From Lantana camara (lineage: Eukaryota > Streptophyta > Magnoliopsida > Lamiales > Verbenaceae): DNA of 64,000 bases. Shown here piece by piece: positions 44,910 through 56,891 of this stretch (position 1 is the first letter of the stretch; each line of letters opens with the position of its first letter). Both the position numbers and the translations under genes were made by a program. Where the stretch lies: assembly GCA_037501455.1 (NCBI GenBank), contig CM074865.1, positions 2,367,001 to 2,431,000 of the forward strand, in the 5' to 3' direction. The notes under the pieces were generated by a model. That model searched no databases. It was not told where the DNA came from and saw only the letters and a list, made by a program, of their open reading frames with translations.

Positions 44910-46941
44910 CTATAAGTTTTAAGCACAAATCTACCAGTTAAGCATATACCAAATTCAAGAAATGATGAATATCCAAGTAATATGTGATCAGAACTTACAG
45001 GCTCAAAGAAGCTCCGATAATTATTGCATCTCGATGCACAGGAAGTTACACGAAGAATCTTCATGGCTAATCCTTGCAGATTCAGGCACCCCAAACCGAA
45101 ACACGACCACCAAACATCTGTGGAAACAACACATTTCCATTAGGAAATTGTGTTAATAACGATATTTTAATTGTTTTTGGAAAAAGTTTGTAGCTTTACC
45201 TGGTGAGACACTGCCTTTTGAACTCTTAGCTATATCTCTCCCAAAGAGATCATCTGCATTCCTATAAGCCGTCAACTCATCACGGATTAAATCTTTTATG
45301 TTCTTATCGGGCACAAATTTCTCGAGACATTCGTAGAATCCAGATCGAATTTCTGCATTACTTTCAATGTCTTGATTCGTATAGAAATATTCCGGGTTCA
45401 AGTAGTAGCCGGCTGCATGCAAAGGGTGATTTTCCCACCTCTTATCAATGATATTGAAATACTGTCTATATTTCTCTTCAACATTATCGAAGCTCTTTGC
45501 AACGGCCTCCTTTGCTCTACACATAGCTTCATAAATATATCCCATCTGGGATTTCTTCTCGTGATCAACTAGTTGATGAATCCTAACTAGAGGACCAACG
45601 ATCTCAAGAGTTCTGATTACTTCTCGCCAAAATGAACCAGATAGAACAATTTCATATGCGTGCGTTCCGCTTTGCTCTTTTGCCCATTTACTGTTTCTCC
45701 AAGCATCTGAAACAAACATAGCCCTTAACCCTTTCTTCACGAGATTAAGCCTCGAAAGAGCAAGGCAAGATGCGGCAAAATCGGTCGTTGCTGGTTTAAC
45801 CAACTCTAACTTAGTGAACTTCCTCAACAATTTCACTACTCCAGGGCGACTAAATAAGTAATTGTTTAACTTCATTGCCTTCACAAAAGCTGGATGAATA
45901 TCCTTATCTTTGAATATATCATCCAACGTCAAGTTCAAGCAGTCGGAGACACATAGTGTCCAATAAAGATTTGGATACTTCTCCATCAACAATTGCCCTA
46001 TGTGAAGGGACAAAAAAAGGAGAGAATAAATTGAAGAACAAAGAAAAAGAAAAAGAACAAGAATAAATAACATTATAAATCAAGGATAAATACACTAGCA
46101 TACCTTGATGTTTGACCTAATTGTACAAACTTCCCTAAGGTTAGAAACATTACAAAAACCTCCCCATGACTTACCTTAATATTTGGCCTAACACATACAG
46201 TGATGACTTTGAAATCATATTGATCCATTAGTGCCAGGGCCAAAACAGGGAAGTTTCTATAATGTGATGTCCGTGTAATTATCCCTACAAAATATAAACT
46301 ATTAAATAATTCTTACCTGCTAACTTCATATCTAAAGCATTATCCGTGACTACTTGAACGACATTCTCAGGCCCAACTTGCTCCACAAACTCACTAAGTA
46401 GATTAAAGATTGTCTGACCTGAATTGCAATAGCAAGAAGTATTAACTGATTTCGCAAACATAGTTCCCTTGTCACAATTAACCAGAAAATTCACAAAGGT
46501 TTGTCCTTTATTATCGCTCCACCGATCCAACACAATAGAACAACCATTTATCTTCCAAGATTTTTTATGGTCTTCCATCTCCTTATTCACTCGCTCAAGC
46601 TCACTCTTGAACAAAGAAACTCTCACTTGATGAAAATCTGAAGCTTCCATGCCAAGGCTGTGTTTCTCAATCGCCTCACTTAGTTCTGGCCAACTATCGT
46701 AACTCCTTGAATTGAAAGCAGTATTGTCTTCATATATCCATCTTGCCACAGCCGAACGTGCCTGACCCCTAAATACTTCCACTGCCGCATCATTTTCACT
46801 CCTTTGTTTCTTCATTCTTTTTGAAGTAGGTTCTTCACTATGACAGACAAAAGTATCCATTAAAGCACTATTGTTTATCTTCCTTCTCCGGTTTAATTGA
46901 TCGTAAGCTTCAATGTCGTTTGGATCTTTAATATCCACCAA
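44706..46941 (-). CDS. hAT-derived DUF659 protein, probably domesticated
   Basis: Four minus-strand exons (46941-46317, 45997-45200, 45117-44999, 44909-44706) join in perfect phase with no stop, giving about 581 codons. The first carries a DUF659 domain (WKINGCSIVLDRWSDNKGQT, then VVQVVTDNALDMKLAG). The second covers the middle of the hAT transposase fold. The third and fourth are the C-terminal dimerisation region (DVWWSCFGLGCLNLQGLAMK, then VRSKKRNRLNEAGLNDLVFV), ending GDEDI. Key hAT residues are replaced: CxxH reads CVSD, and the usual CERNWS reads CNNYRS, removing the catalytic Glu. No terminal repeats were found around it. Intact splicing with lost catalysis suggests a host gene with a new role, perhaps in DNA binding or dimerisation. 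The start is uncertain: 46941 is only the exon edge. Confidence 0.75.
44999..45117 (-). CDS. DUF659 gene, dimerisation exon 1
   Basis: Acceptor TCCACAG|ATGTTTGG, donor GAGCCT|GTAAGT, 119 nt, phase 1 to 0. Holds the altered CERNWS-equivalent (AAT AAT codons at 45025-45020). Confidence 0.78.
45200..45997 (-). CDS. DUF659 gene, central exon
   Basis: Acceptor CACATAG|GGCAA, donor TCACCAG|GTAAAG, 798 nt, phase 1 to 1. Contains LLMEKYPNLYWTLCVSDC and RAMFVSDAWRNSKWAKEQSG. Confidence 0.8.
46083..46286. mobile_element. Small inverted-repeat element in the DUF659 intron
   Basis: The left end AGGATAAATACACTAGCAT and the complement of the right end AGGGATAATTACACGGACAT are similar inverted termini about 200 bp apart. 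The interior has inverted AACTTCCCT/AGGGAAGTT. No target duplication was resolved. Confidence 0.5.
46317..46941 (-). CDS. DUF659 gene, exon with DUF659 domain
   Basis: Acceptor AACAG|TTGGTGG, donor GCAG|GTAAGA, leaving phase 1. The first in-frame ATG is at about residue 28 (MDTFVCHSEE). Confidence 0.78.
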
Positions 46942-47422
46942 CTGTTTATTACCAAAATTAATGGTTTAGGTTAGTGGAATGGCCACAAAATTAGATAACT
47001 AGAACATCTTAGATGAGTAAGGTACAAAAGAATAATATGAGTTTTTCCCTAAGCATAAAAGACACCATCTTTTCTGCAAGAAATACGAGTGAATCGGATA
47101 ATGAACTTGATGGAACAACAAACAAATAGAAACAACTTAGCCTCCCTACTCTCAATTCTCAAACCCATATTCAAATCTTGACCAATTTTCCCTTCATAGT
47201 TCATCTATCTCAAATCTTTCACACTGTTCAATTATTTAAGCTAAAAATAATTAATGGCTGAGTTCTCAAATACACAAGGGTTAATTCCCCCAACCATCAT
47301 CGAGCAAATATACATACACACATACTTAAAAGTGCACATGGCGAGCAAAATTAATTGAACTGAAACGCAAGACTATATCTTTTTAATTTCTCCATACTAT
47401 ATATGCACGCAGCAATACTTAC

Positions 47423-47661
47423 AAACACTTAAGGGTATGAATAGAAGCAGCAGAAGCAGCGGCAACAACGTCGGAAGCAGCTACAGTAGAAGTACCGAAA
47501 TGGGCTTCGACGATTCGAGGAAGTACTCTGCTCAGTGGATGGAATCTCCATGGCAGAGTTTTGTACGCGAGGGAGAATCGTTGGGCGTTTTTAGTAAAAT
47601 CATCTTCATAAATCATAATCATAGATGGGGTTAAAAGCGCCTTCTTGAAAAGCACTTCCAT
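47423..47661 (-). CDS. Possible 5' exon of the DUF659 gene
   Basis: A 79-codon open frame (MEVLFKKALLTPSMIMIYED...) ends at a good donor, AAGTGTTT|GTAAGT. It lies about 480 bp upstream of the DUF659 exon on the same strand, but its phase (2) does not match that exon (phase 0). It may be a 5' untranslated exon, or it may belong elsewhere. Alanine-rich end, product not recognised. Confidence 0.3.
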
Positions 47662-48099
47662 TTTTATAGTTTGTTTATTTAACTATATATAATTTTAGAG
47701 AAAAATAGATAACTTAGTGATAAGTATTTATACCTGAAATAGATAGGTGACCGACTCGAGCTTCATCGGGGATAGTTGGGGGCCAAGGAGGATCCTCTTA
47801 AAAAGAACTATGTATAATTTTATCCATAATAATTAATAAAATCATGTTTACTTTATTGGTATCAAGAGGCAAATATTCAATTCAATTCAAAATACAATAA
47901 AAATAAATTTTCCATTTCATTTGTTTTTATAAAAAGAAATTTACTTTTGGGTTAAGAACTCAACTTTATGTGGCAAACTAAAAATAAAATTATGTATTTA
48001 TTTATTCTCTAAGGATTAGTTTTCAATTAATATTTTTCGTTTCTTATATTTCTCAAAAAAAATTTCTCATATGCAAGAATATTTTGCAATATATTTTAG
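47662..48099. other. Intergenic DNA
   Basis: AT-rich, with no recognised feature. Homology to 4735 onwards starts at about 48120. Confidence 0.55.
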
Positions 48100-50650
48100 T
48101 CCTTTTGTCTGGTGCATAAATCAAGAATGAAAGATGTCATGATTTTCCAGATAATGAGAACATTTATATCTTACATACGTTGCTATGTCCTCTTTCTCGT
48201 CAATGCCTGAGTTGATTCTTCTTTTCTAATGTGGTTGAAAGTTGAAACTATGGTCTTATATATATACATTTCCTTAAGTCATCTTTGATGTCTTTTTTCA
48301 AATTTTCTTGATGCTTCAAGTTAAAAATAAGTAAACAATGAGTTGACGGCGTCAGTATTTTATTGGAAACATGAAAAACGGAGTATCACCGCAAAGTGCT
48401 CAAAACGACTGCCACCGGATGTCCTTCAGGCCCCTTGGCACCACTCCTAACTCCATAACTAGCTCAAAACGAACACCATTACCATGAAGAAACCTGGTTT
48501 CTTGATTGCTGTCCTAATCTTGTTAAATAGTATCACCACAATTTGCTCAGCAAAAACAGTTTCCAAAGTAGATGCGAAGCCCTGGTTACCTTCAAATCCA
48601 CCATAACCTCAGACACTTTTCAAATATTGTTCAAAAACTGGTCCACCAACGCATCTATCTGCACCTGGATTGGTATATTGTGCAACACCGATACCTGAAT
48701 CGACTGTAAACCTTTCTGATTCTCTTCGTGTGTTTAGAGCGTGGGAATGTAGAATTAACGGTCGTATCCCTGCTGGAATCAGTAATCTGATCAACTTGCA
48801 CGATTTGTACTTGGACATGAACGAGCTGACGGGTGTCATCCCCAGACAATGGAGAATTTAAGAAAGCTCATTTGTGTAGATCTTGAGCATAACAAGCTCG
48901 AAGGAGAAATCCCAAGCGAGATTTGTAGGTTAAGCAGTTTGGGCGAGTTTTATCTGACCAACAATGCTTTGTATGGCGCCATTCCTGCGTGCATTGGTGA
49001 ACTCAAATCCTTGAGAGTACTGCACTTAGCTTCCAACAAGTCGGGATTCGATGTACCCTCGACTTTGTACAACCTTAATGATCTGGTGGAATTAAACTTG
49101 TCCTCAAACATGTTTAATGGCTCTCTCTGGCCTGAGATTGGAAATCTTAAGGTTGTAAGACAATTGGACTTATCTTGGAATCAGTCAGGGGCAATGTCCC
49201 TGGTTCTATTGACAGGACCGAGTCCTCGATTCTGCTATCTTTAGCACATAATGAATTCCAAGGGGTTATTCCAACGTCTTTAGGGAATTTAAGAGGCTTA
49301 GATTTGTTGGATCTTTCGGATAATAACTTTTCCGGATCTATTCCCAAGTCTTTGGAGGGACTATGTGGTCTAGGACGCTTTAATGTTTCATACGACAGAT
49401 TTGAAGGATTGATTCCTATTGGAGGTAACTTCTTAAATTTTACAGCTCAGTCGTTCTTAAACAACTACGGTCTATGTGGTCCGGCTCGTCTCCAAGTTCC
49501 ACCTTGTGTAGAAAACCATACCAAAACAGGTAATTTCAAGATTGTTGAGAAATACATTATACCGCCTATTTGTGTTGTAGCAGCCTTGTTTGTTGTTTTC
49601 TTGATTCTTCTAATGAGAAGAAGAAGAAGCAGCAGTAGTGCAGATGGACCCTCGAGCCAAATCTCATCACATCCTTGGAGAGAAAGTTCTTACTTTGAAC
49701 TCCAACGAGCGACAAATGGATTCAGCGAGAGCCACATACTTGGAAGTGGGAGCTTCGGTTTAGTATTCATTGGAACATTATCTGAGGGGCTAACAGTTGC
49801 AGTAAAAGTTTTCAATCTACAATCAGAAAATGTGAGCAAAAGCTTTGAGAAAGAAACACGAGTGTTAGGAGCAATAAGGCATAGGAATCTGAGCAAGATA
49901 ATTGGATGTTGTATTAATCCTGATTTCAAGGCTTTGGTTTTGGAGTACATGCCTAATGGGAGCTTGGAAAAGTGGTTATATTCGCATAACCTTTTCTTGG
50001 ATTTGTTACAAAGATTACACATTATGATAGACGTCGCGCTGGCCTTGGAATATCTTCACAAGGAATACACGTTTCCTATTGTCCATTGTGACTTGAAACC
50101 TAGTAACGTTGTGCTGGTTGAAGATATGACGGCCCATGTTAGTGATTTTGGTTTGGCTAAACTATTCGACGAAGGGGAGTTGAAGGTGCAAATACGAACC
50201 TTGGCAACAATCGGTTACATGGCACCAGGTAATGATTTAATTTGTTACATTTTGAAACCTCCATTTTTCTTTTACCTGATCAAATTGTTTCACTTGATGT
50301 GCTTCATCTTTGTTTAATCTCTTTATACAGAATATGGAACTGAAGGCATAGTATCAACCAGTTGTGATGTGTACAGTTTTGGTGTAATGCTAGTGGAAAT
50401 TTTCACAAGAAAAAAGCCGACAGATGAAATGTTTGGAGAGGACATGAGCCTCAAGAGCTATGTGAGTTTGTCATTACAAGAAAATAATATAACACAAGTT
50501 GTGGACAACAATTTGCTTGTACGTGACAAAACAACTTCTTGGCTAAAGAGCAATGCTGCTGTCTGTTCTGCATGTGGCGATGGAATGTTTAGCCTTTTTG
50601 CCATCAAACAGAATCAGCATAAGTGAAGTCGTCACCAAACTAGAAAATAT
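48100..50650 (+). pseudogene. LRR receptor kinase pseudogene (unit B)
   Basis: The start at 48484 encodes a signal peptide (MKKPGFLIAVLILLNSITTI). A frameshift follows at about 48575 (DAKPWLPSNPP then stop), and the N-cap is recognisable but out of frame. Near 48695 the sequence jumps from the N-cap to a mid-LRR region, deleting exon 2 and many LRRs. More shifts occur near 48850 and 49190. From 49250 the frame is good: last LRRs, transmembrane helix (PPICVVAALFVVFLILLM), kinase with LGSGSFGLVF, HCDLKPSNV, DFG and GYMAPG, donor at 50229, last exon 50331-50626. A one-base loss near 50560 changes the C-terminus to FSLFAIKQNQHK. Its kinase half lacks the stops found in genes 1 and 2. Confidence 0.88.
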
Positions 50651-50991
50651 TAGAACTTTGTTTATAGCTAATTGATATTAGTAATTGGCATAGAGTGAAA
50701 TGGTTTAAAGAAATAAATATGTATGTCATGATGGTTTAAAGAAATATATATTTGTCAAAGGCCTTTCTTTATCTTATCTGAATCGAAATATTGGAAGTAG
50801 AATTCCTCAACGGCAGCAAAGACTTAAAGAGTCAATCTCAGTTATTTGGTTTATTAGTTTCTTGGACTTTCCTCATGTACCCTAAACTAGACGTAATATC
50901 TCTCCTTTGTGGTCTAAATTTCGTAAAAGATAATAGATATAGTTCATTGTTCATAGCTAGAGCTCCAAACTACCCAACAAGAAGTCGTCCA
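50651..50991 (+). promoter_or_regulatory. Upstream region of LRR-RLK gene 2
   Basis: Highly similar to 27315-27650 upstream of gene 1. The upstream pseudogene ends only about 360 bp before the start codon, so the promoter of gene 2 must be short or reach into the pseudogene. Confidence 0.55.
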
Positions 50992-51772
50992 ATGGAGAAA
51001 CTTCCTGTCATGATTGCTATCTTAATATTCTTGCTCAGTATCAGAACAATTTCGTTAGCTGAAATAGTTACACAAGAAGATGAAGCAGCAATTCTTGCTT
51101 TCAAATCCACAATAACCTCAGACCCTTTTCAAATATTGTCCAAAAACTGGTCCACCAACGCATCCATCTGCACCTGGATTGGTATATCATGCACCACAGG
51201 TACTCTCACCAGTACCCCTCAACGAGTCATGGCCCTGAATTTCTCCGGCTTCGGTTTTCAGGCCACTCATCTCACCCCAAATCTTGGAAACTTAACATTC
51301 CTCGATTCATTAGACCTCAACCGCAACAACTTCAGGGGCTTCATACCCCGTGAGCTCTCTAATCTGCGACGTTTGAGGATACTCAGATTGGCCAACAACT
51401 CTCTTGGTGGAGAAATACCACGAGAAATTGGCAATCTTTCTTCACTAGAGATATTGGACTTGAACTATAACCTTATTACAGGATCTATTCCTCGTGGGAT
51501 CTTCAACTTGTCTCGGATCAAAAGGATTGTTGTCATGTACAACAGTTTGTCTGGTGTGCTGCCAAATGATATGTGCAATAATACCTCACAACTAACTGTG
51601 CTTTATCTCTCTTCTAATCTACTTAGTGGGCAAATTCCATTTGATATTTACAAGTGCAGAAAGTTGGAGAAGTTGGCATTGTCGATTAATCATTTCGACG
51701 GCAGCATTCCAAAATCAATAGGTCTGTTGAGCAATCTGCAGATATTGTATCTTGGAATAAACAACTTCCAAG
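50992..51772 (+). CDS. Gene 2 exon 1
   Basis: Signal peptide, N-cap and LRRs 1-8. Donor TTCCAAG|GTATGT, phase 1. An ATG-initiated frame also starts upstream at 50791, but homology with gene 1 and the signal peptide favour 50992. Confidence 0.9.
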
Positions 51773-52937
51773 GTATGTAGTTGTTGTAACTTGAGTTGAC
51801 ATGTATCTTTGAACATGCACTTCATTAATAACCCCTAAAATATATACAGCACTAATTGTCGCCCTTCATGTATAAGGAATTATAATTATTATGTTTTATC
51901 ACTATTTTTTCTATATTTTCTTTGAAAGATTATTAATTGTATTAAAATAAGACGGATCATATGAAATTTTAAAAATTATTTTAATAGATGGAGATCTCAT
52001 TGTCTTTTACATACGACAAATTATGAGTCCAGAGATAACATAACATATATATATCTAGGGGACAACAACATCCAAGGTATGTAATATGTATACTACTTAT
52101 AACTTGAGCAGAAATTTGGAAGTCGACGAAGAAGCTTAGTTGAGCACTTGAGGCCTATTGAATAGACAATAATGAAACTCACAAGGGCTTCTGCTTAATC
52201 ATGTACTGCCAACAACTAATTTCAAAAACATTTCTTTCCCTCTCTGTTTTTAATGGAGTCATTATCTAAGAAGAAAACATTTCAACTTCTTTAATCAATA
52301 AAAGGAGAGACGGGCTATAGTTATGGAAATGATGTTAAATTTCAAAAGCTGATTTGCTTTGACAATGTGAACATCAATTAATATAAGCACCACGCTTGAC
52401 CCTGTAATATTGATGGTCTAATAGAGTGCATCTTTCTTGGACATCACTTGGTGCAGTAAATCTGCAAATGCAGTAAATGTCCTTTTTGGATGTTTTTGTG
52501 CTTCGTTAAAAAAAAGACAATGAAAGGTTGGAGTATAAAAAATGAAATTAATTTGTAAATACGGGTAAAAAAGACAGTATAAGGTAAAAATGTTTAAATC
52601 GGACACGGATTTGAGAGTATGCAACACCTTCCTCCTTTTGGGGTTAAGATGCCTTTTTCGAACTAGGAGGTGAGTGCCAATTCTTTTTTTATAGAGGTTT
52701 TTTTTTTTTGCAAATTTCTAATATTAAAAGGATGTAAAAAATGCATTGCTTCATAATAAACCTTGCTAAAATTGAAAAGTTCTTTCTTTTTTTTTTTTTT
52801 GGTCCTGTTTAAAAAGCATTGCTTTTTCCAACACACTTTCATTTGCATTGGTTTTAACTTAAAAACACTTATATTAAACTTTTATGTCTAGGCACAACGC
52901 AAAATGAAATCTTTCGTGTTATTGATTATCTATTTAG
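51773..52937 (+). other. Gene 2 intron 1
   Basis: 1,165 bp, without recognised insertions. Acceptor CTATTTAG|GGGG. Confidence 0.8.
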
Positions 52938-53303
52938 GGGGAATTCCATCAGAATTTCGCAATCTCTCACGTCTGCAACTTCTTAGCTTACAAGGCATCT
53001 CCCTAATGGGGGAAATTCCGGCTTTTATCTTCAACATGTCTTCTCTGCGAAATTTAGATTTCTACAACAATAGTCTGTCAGGAGACATTCCAGTTTCCAA
53101 TGTTTGTCATAATCTCCCCAATCTGGAACGGCTATACATTGCATCCAATCAACTGACTGGAAATATTTTGGACAAAATGTTGGACTGTAAACACCTTCAG
53201 ATTGTTTCACTAACCAGTAACAAATTCACTGGCGACATACCTAGGCAGATCGGAAACCTCACCATGTTAAATGGTCTCTTCCTAGACAAAAACAAATTCA
53301 CAG
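52938..53303 (+). CDS. Gene 2 exon 2
   Basis: 366 nt, LRRs 8-13, donor TTCACAG|GTATAT, phase 1 to 1. Confidence 0.9.
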
Positions 53304-53407
53304 GTATATGTGCTGAATATCCTTGATATCTTTTTGAGACAACTTCTTCATATGTATGACTGGGTTATACATCTTTGACATATATATATATATGGACAAA
53401 TTCTCAG

Positions 53408-53479
53408 GCAACATACCTAAGCAAGTTGGAAACCTCACCATGTTGAACTACTTGAGGTTAGACTACAACAATTTCACAG
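53408..53479 (+). CDS. Cryptic single-LRR exon in gene 2 intron 2
   Basis: Between TTCTCAG and GTATAT lie exactly 72 nt, phase 1 to 1, encoding one complete LRR (GNIPKQVGNLTMLNYLRLDY..NNFT). It matches the end of gene 1 exon 2 better than gene 2 exon 2. If spliced in, it adds one LRR without disturbing the frame. It could be an unspliced remnant instead, and the polypyrimidine tract before it is poor (TA repeats). Confidence 0.5.
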
Positions 53480-53711
53480 GTATATATGTTGACAATTACA
53501 ACAATTTCAAAGTTTTTCTTGCGTGGCTATATAATAGACTGTATTCACAAGATTCTTGTTGTTATATATCCTGGTTCAATAGCGAAGAGTTTGATCCCAT
53601 GTAATTTTTCAAAGTTTTCTTGCATCATATATGAATAAATGCCATTCAACGTAAAATCCACGATGATTAATCTTGTCCTTTTTCAAATCTTTTAACTTGT
53701 TAAGTTGGCAG

Positions 53712-55703
53712 GTGTATTGCCGAGTGAGCTAGGAAGCCTTAGACTTGTGGAGATCCGTGTCGCAGTCAATAGGTTATCTGGTCTCATCCCTGCTTCCACC
53801 TTCAACATTTCAACACTGGAATTCTTGTTCCTATCGTTTAATCAGTTCTTAGGTCACATTCCTACAACATTTGGCATTTCACTTCCCAACCTAAAAGGTT
53901 TCTATTTGTATGGCAACAAACTCAGTGGACTTATTCCGAGCTACATCAACAATGCCACTAGTCTTACAGAGTTAGATATGGCTTTTAACTATTTTTCTGG
54001 TCCAGCACCCAACTTGGACAACCTAAGATTCTTGCAATTCGTTTCGATTGCAGGCAACAAATTAACATTACAATCTCAAAACAGGGAACCAGGTTTCCTC
54101 ACTTCATTGACAAATTGTCGATATTTGGAGTTTATAGATATATCTAAAACTCTGTTGAATGGTAAACTGCCTAAGTCAATAGTGAACTTATCATATTCTC
54201 TTCAGAGTTTTTCTGCGTCTTCTTGCGGAATCGAAGGTCCTATCCCTTTTGAGATTGGCAACATGATCAACTTGCAAGAGTTAAGCCTTCACGGCAATGA
54301 GTTGACAGGTGCTATCCCACCTACACTGGGAAATTTAAGAAAACTCTTTCGTGTGTATCTTGGTTACAACAAGCTTGAAGGAGGCATTCCTATTGAAATT
54401 TGTCAGTTAAGCAATTTGGGGATCATTTACGCTAGCAACAACGCATTGTCTGGCGTGATTCCTGCATGCATCGGTGAACTCAAATCCTTGAGAGAATTGG
54501 ACTTACGTCACAACAAGTTGGAATCTAATGTACCCTCCAGTTTGTACACCCTTAGTGATCTCCTCTACTTAAACTTGTCCTCAAACAGGTTAAATGGCTC
54601 TCTCTCATCTGAGATTGGAACCTTTAAGGTTATAGAACAAATGGACTTATCTTGGAATCAGTTTTCAGGAAATGTCCCTAGTTCTATTGACAAGGCAGAT
54701 TCATTGGTTTGTCTATCTTTGGCACACAATAAATTTCAAGGGTCTATTCCGACGTCCTTGGGGAATTTAAGAGGTTTAGAATCGTTGGATCTTTCCTTTA
54801 ATAATTTTTCAGGAATTATCCCAAAGTCTTTTGAGGAACTCTCTTTTCTTGAATACTTTAATGTTTCTTACAACATACTTGAAGGGCCGATTCCTACGGG
54901 TGGTAATTTTCCAAATTTTACAGCTCAGTGGTTTTCAAACAACTCCGGTCTATGTGGTCCGGCCCGTCTCCAAGTTCCACCTTGTGTTGAAAAGCATACC
55001 AAAACAAGTACTTTTAAGACCATTGAGAAATACATTATACCACCTATTTGTGTTGTAACAGCTTTGTTTGTTGTCTTTCTGATTCTTCAAGCTAGAAGAG
55101 GAAAAACAAGTGATGAAGAGGGACCCACAAGCCAAATATCATCACATCCTTGGATAGAAAGTTCTTACTTTGAACTCCAACGAGCGACAAATGGATTCAG
55201 CGAGAGCAACATACTTGGAAATGGGAGCTTCGGTTCAGTATTCGTCGGAACATTGTTTGACAAGTCAACGGTTGCAGTAAAAGTTTTCAATCTACAATCA
55301 GAAAATGTGAGCCAAAGCTTTGAGAGAGAAACCCAAGTACTGGGAGCAATAAGGCATAGGAACTTGATCAAGATAATTGGATGTTGTAGTAATCGACATT
55401 TCAAGGCTTTGGTTTTGGAGTACATGCCTAATGGGAGCTTGGAGAAGTGGTTATATTCGCATAATCTTTTCTTGGATTAGAAGCAGAGATTAAACGTTAT
55501 GATCGATGTTGCATTGGCCTTGGAATATCTTCATATGGGATACACGTTTCCTATTGTCCATTGCGACTTGAAGCCTAGTAATGTTTTGCTGGATGAAGGT
55601 ATGACGGCCCATGTTGGCGATTTTGGTATGGCTAAACTATTTGGCGAAGAGGAGTTGATGATGCAAACACAAACCTTGGCAACGATTGGCTACATGGCAC
55701 CAG
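53712..55703 (+). CDS. Gene 2 exon 3
   Basis: 1,992 nt. LRRs 13-28, transmembrane helix (PPICVVTALFVVFLILQ), kinase to APE. Contains the premature TAG at 55478-55480. Donor GCACCAG|GTAATT. Confidence 0.9.
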
Positions 55704-55822
55704 GTAATTATCTCTCAAATGTTGCATCTAAACATATTTTGAAGCCCTTTCAAACTCCCCGACATTTTCTAGCTTTTGTAGCTCATGATGTGCTTAAGTC
55801 ATTGTTTAATTTGTCGACACAG

Positions 55823-56169
55823 AATATGGAGCTGAAGGCATTGTATCAACCAATTGCGATGTATACAGTTTTGGTGTTATGCTGCTCGAGACTTTCACCC
55901 GAAAAAAGCCGACAGACGACATGTTTGGGGAGGACATGAGCCTCATGAGCTATGTTAGCATCTCATTGCGAGAAAACAATGTAACTCAAGTTGTGGACAA
56001 CAATTTGCTGTTAAGAGAGAAAGACTGTTTCTCGGCTAAAGAGGTATGTTTGTCGTCTATTCTGTGTGTTGCGATCGAGTGTTTAGCCTTTTCGCCTTCA
56101 GAGAGAATCAGAATAAGTGAAGCTGCGGCAAAACTGGAAAAGATTAGAACTATGTTTCTTGCAAGGTAA
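55823..56169 (+). CDS. Gene 2 exon 4
   Basis: Acceptor GACACAG|AATATGG. Kinase C-lobe end with YSFGVMLLETFTRKKPTDDM, stop TAA at 56167-56169. Confidence 0.88.
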
Positions 56170-56891
56170 TAAATTTGCAGAGAAGGAAGCCTTGAACAGA
56201 AATATATGTATGTTGTTATGTTTTCTATGCATTGATATATTTTTGTTGTTCTATTTTTATGCATTGGTACCGGTAAAGGGCCTTCATTGCGTTATGTAAT
56301 AGTTGAAAGAAGCACTTGTTAAGTTTTTTTAAAGCTGTTTCTTACACAAGTCTGTTATATCTCCTGTAGATTTCTTCCACGAGGCAAAAAAATTGCGTCT
56401 TTAATGAGTAATAAAATTCTGAATATCTAATTGACGTCGGTTATCTCACACCGTTCTCTCTCTCTTCAGTAATCTTCGGCTTAAAAGCATCGAGAAGAAA
56501 AACAGATCTCTCTTCCCCGCCCTATTTCTGGAACATAGTAATCATCTTCTCTAACCTCAAAATTCTCTCGAACAAAAGAATTCTTTTCCTTAATCTAAAA
56601 AAACTCACGAAATCGTCAAAATTCTCTAAAAACGTACATTGGCAAAAACAGAATTCTTCTTCACTATCAACTGGAAAGCCCTCATCCACTTAATGATGTA
56701 TTCTAAAGCTTTTTAAACTTGGATAATTAAAGAGTTAATTAAATAAATGAAATAATAAAAAGATTTTTGTACGGCTCTAAAAAAACAGATGGACGGACAA
56801 TTAATAGCAGAGAATTTTCAGAAAAGCACAAAGCTAATAACAGAGAAAATTCAAACAGACTCAATTATATGATGAACGTGTATAAATTGAA
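56170..56891. other. Intergenic DNA after gene 2
   Basis: Includes the probable 3' untranslated region of gene 2. The first ~100 bp resemble the DNA after the gene 1 stop. Nothing else recognised. Confidence 0.55.

Larger units (their letters stand above)
50992..56169 (+). pseudogene. LRR receptor-like kinase gene 2 (subfamily XII type, non-RD), premature stop
   Basis: Exons 50992-51772, 52938-53303, 53712-55703 and 55823-56169 join in phase 1 to 1,162 codons, with exon lengths 366, 1,992 and 347 identical to gene 1. The architecture is the same: signal peptide (MEKLPVMIAILIFLLSIRTI), N-cap, about 28 LRRs, transmembrane helix, non-RD kinase (HCDLKPSNV near 55560, DFG, PTDDMFGEDMSL). An in-frame TAG at 55478-55480 replaces a Phe/Leu codon after NLFLD, before the catalytic loop, so the product would keep only the kinase N-lobe. 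The frame is open beyond. An extra 72-nt LRR exon may lie in intron 2. Either a recent pseudogene or a truncated receptor. Confidence 0.9.
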
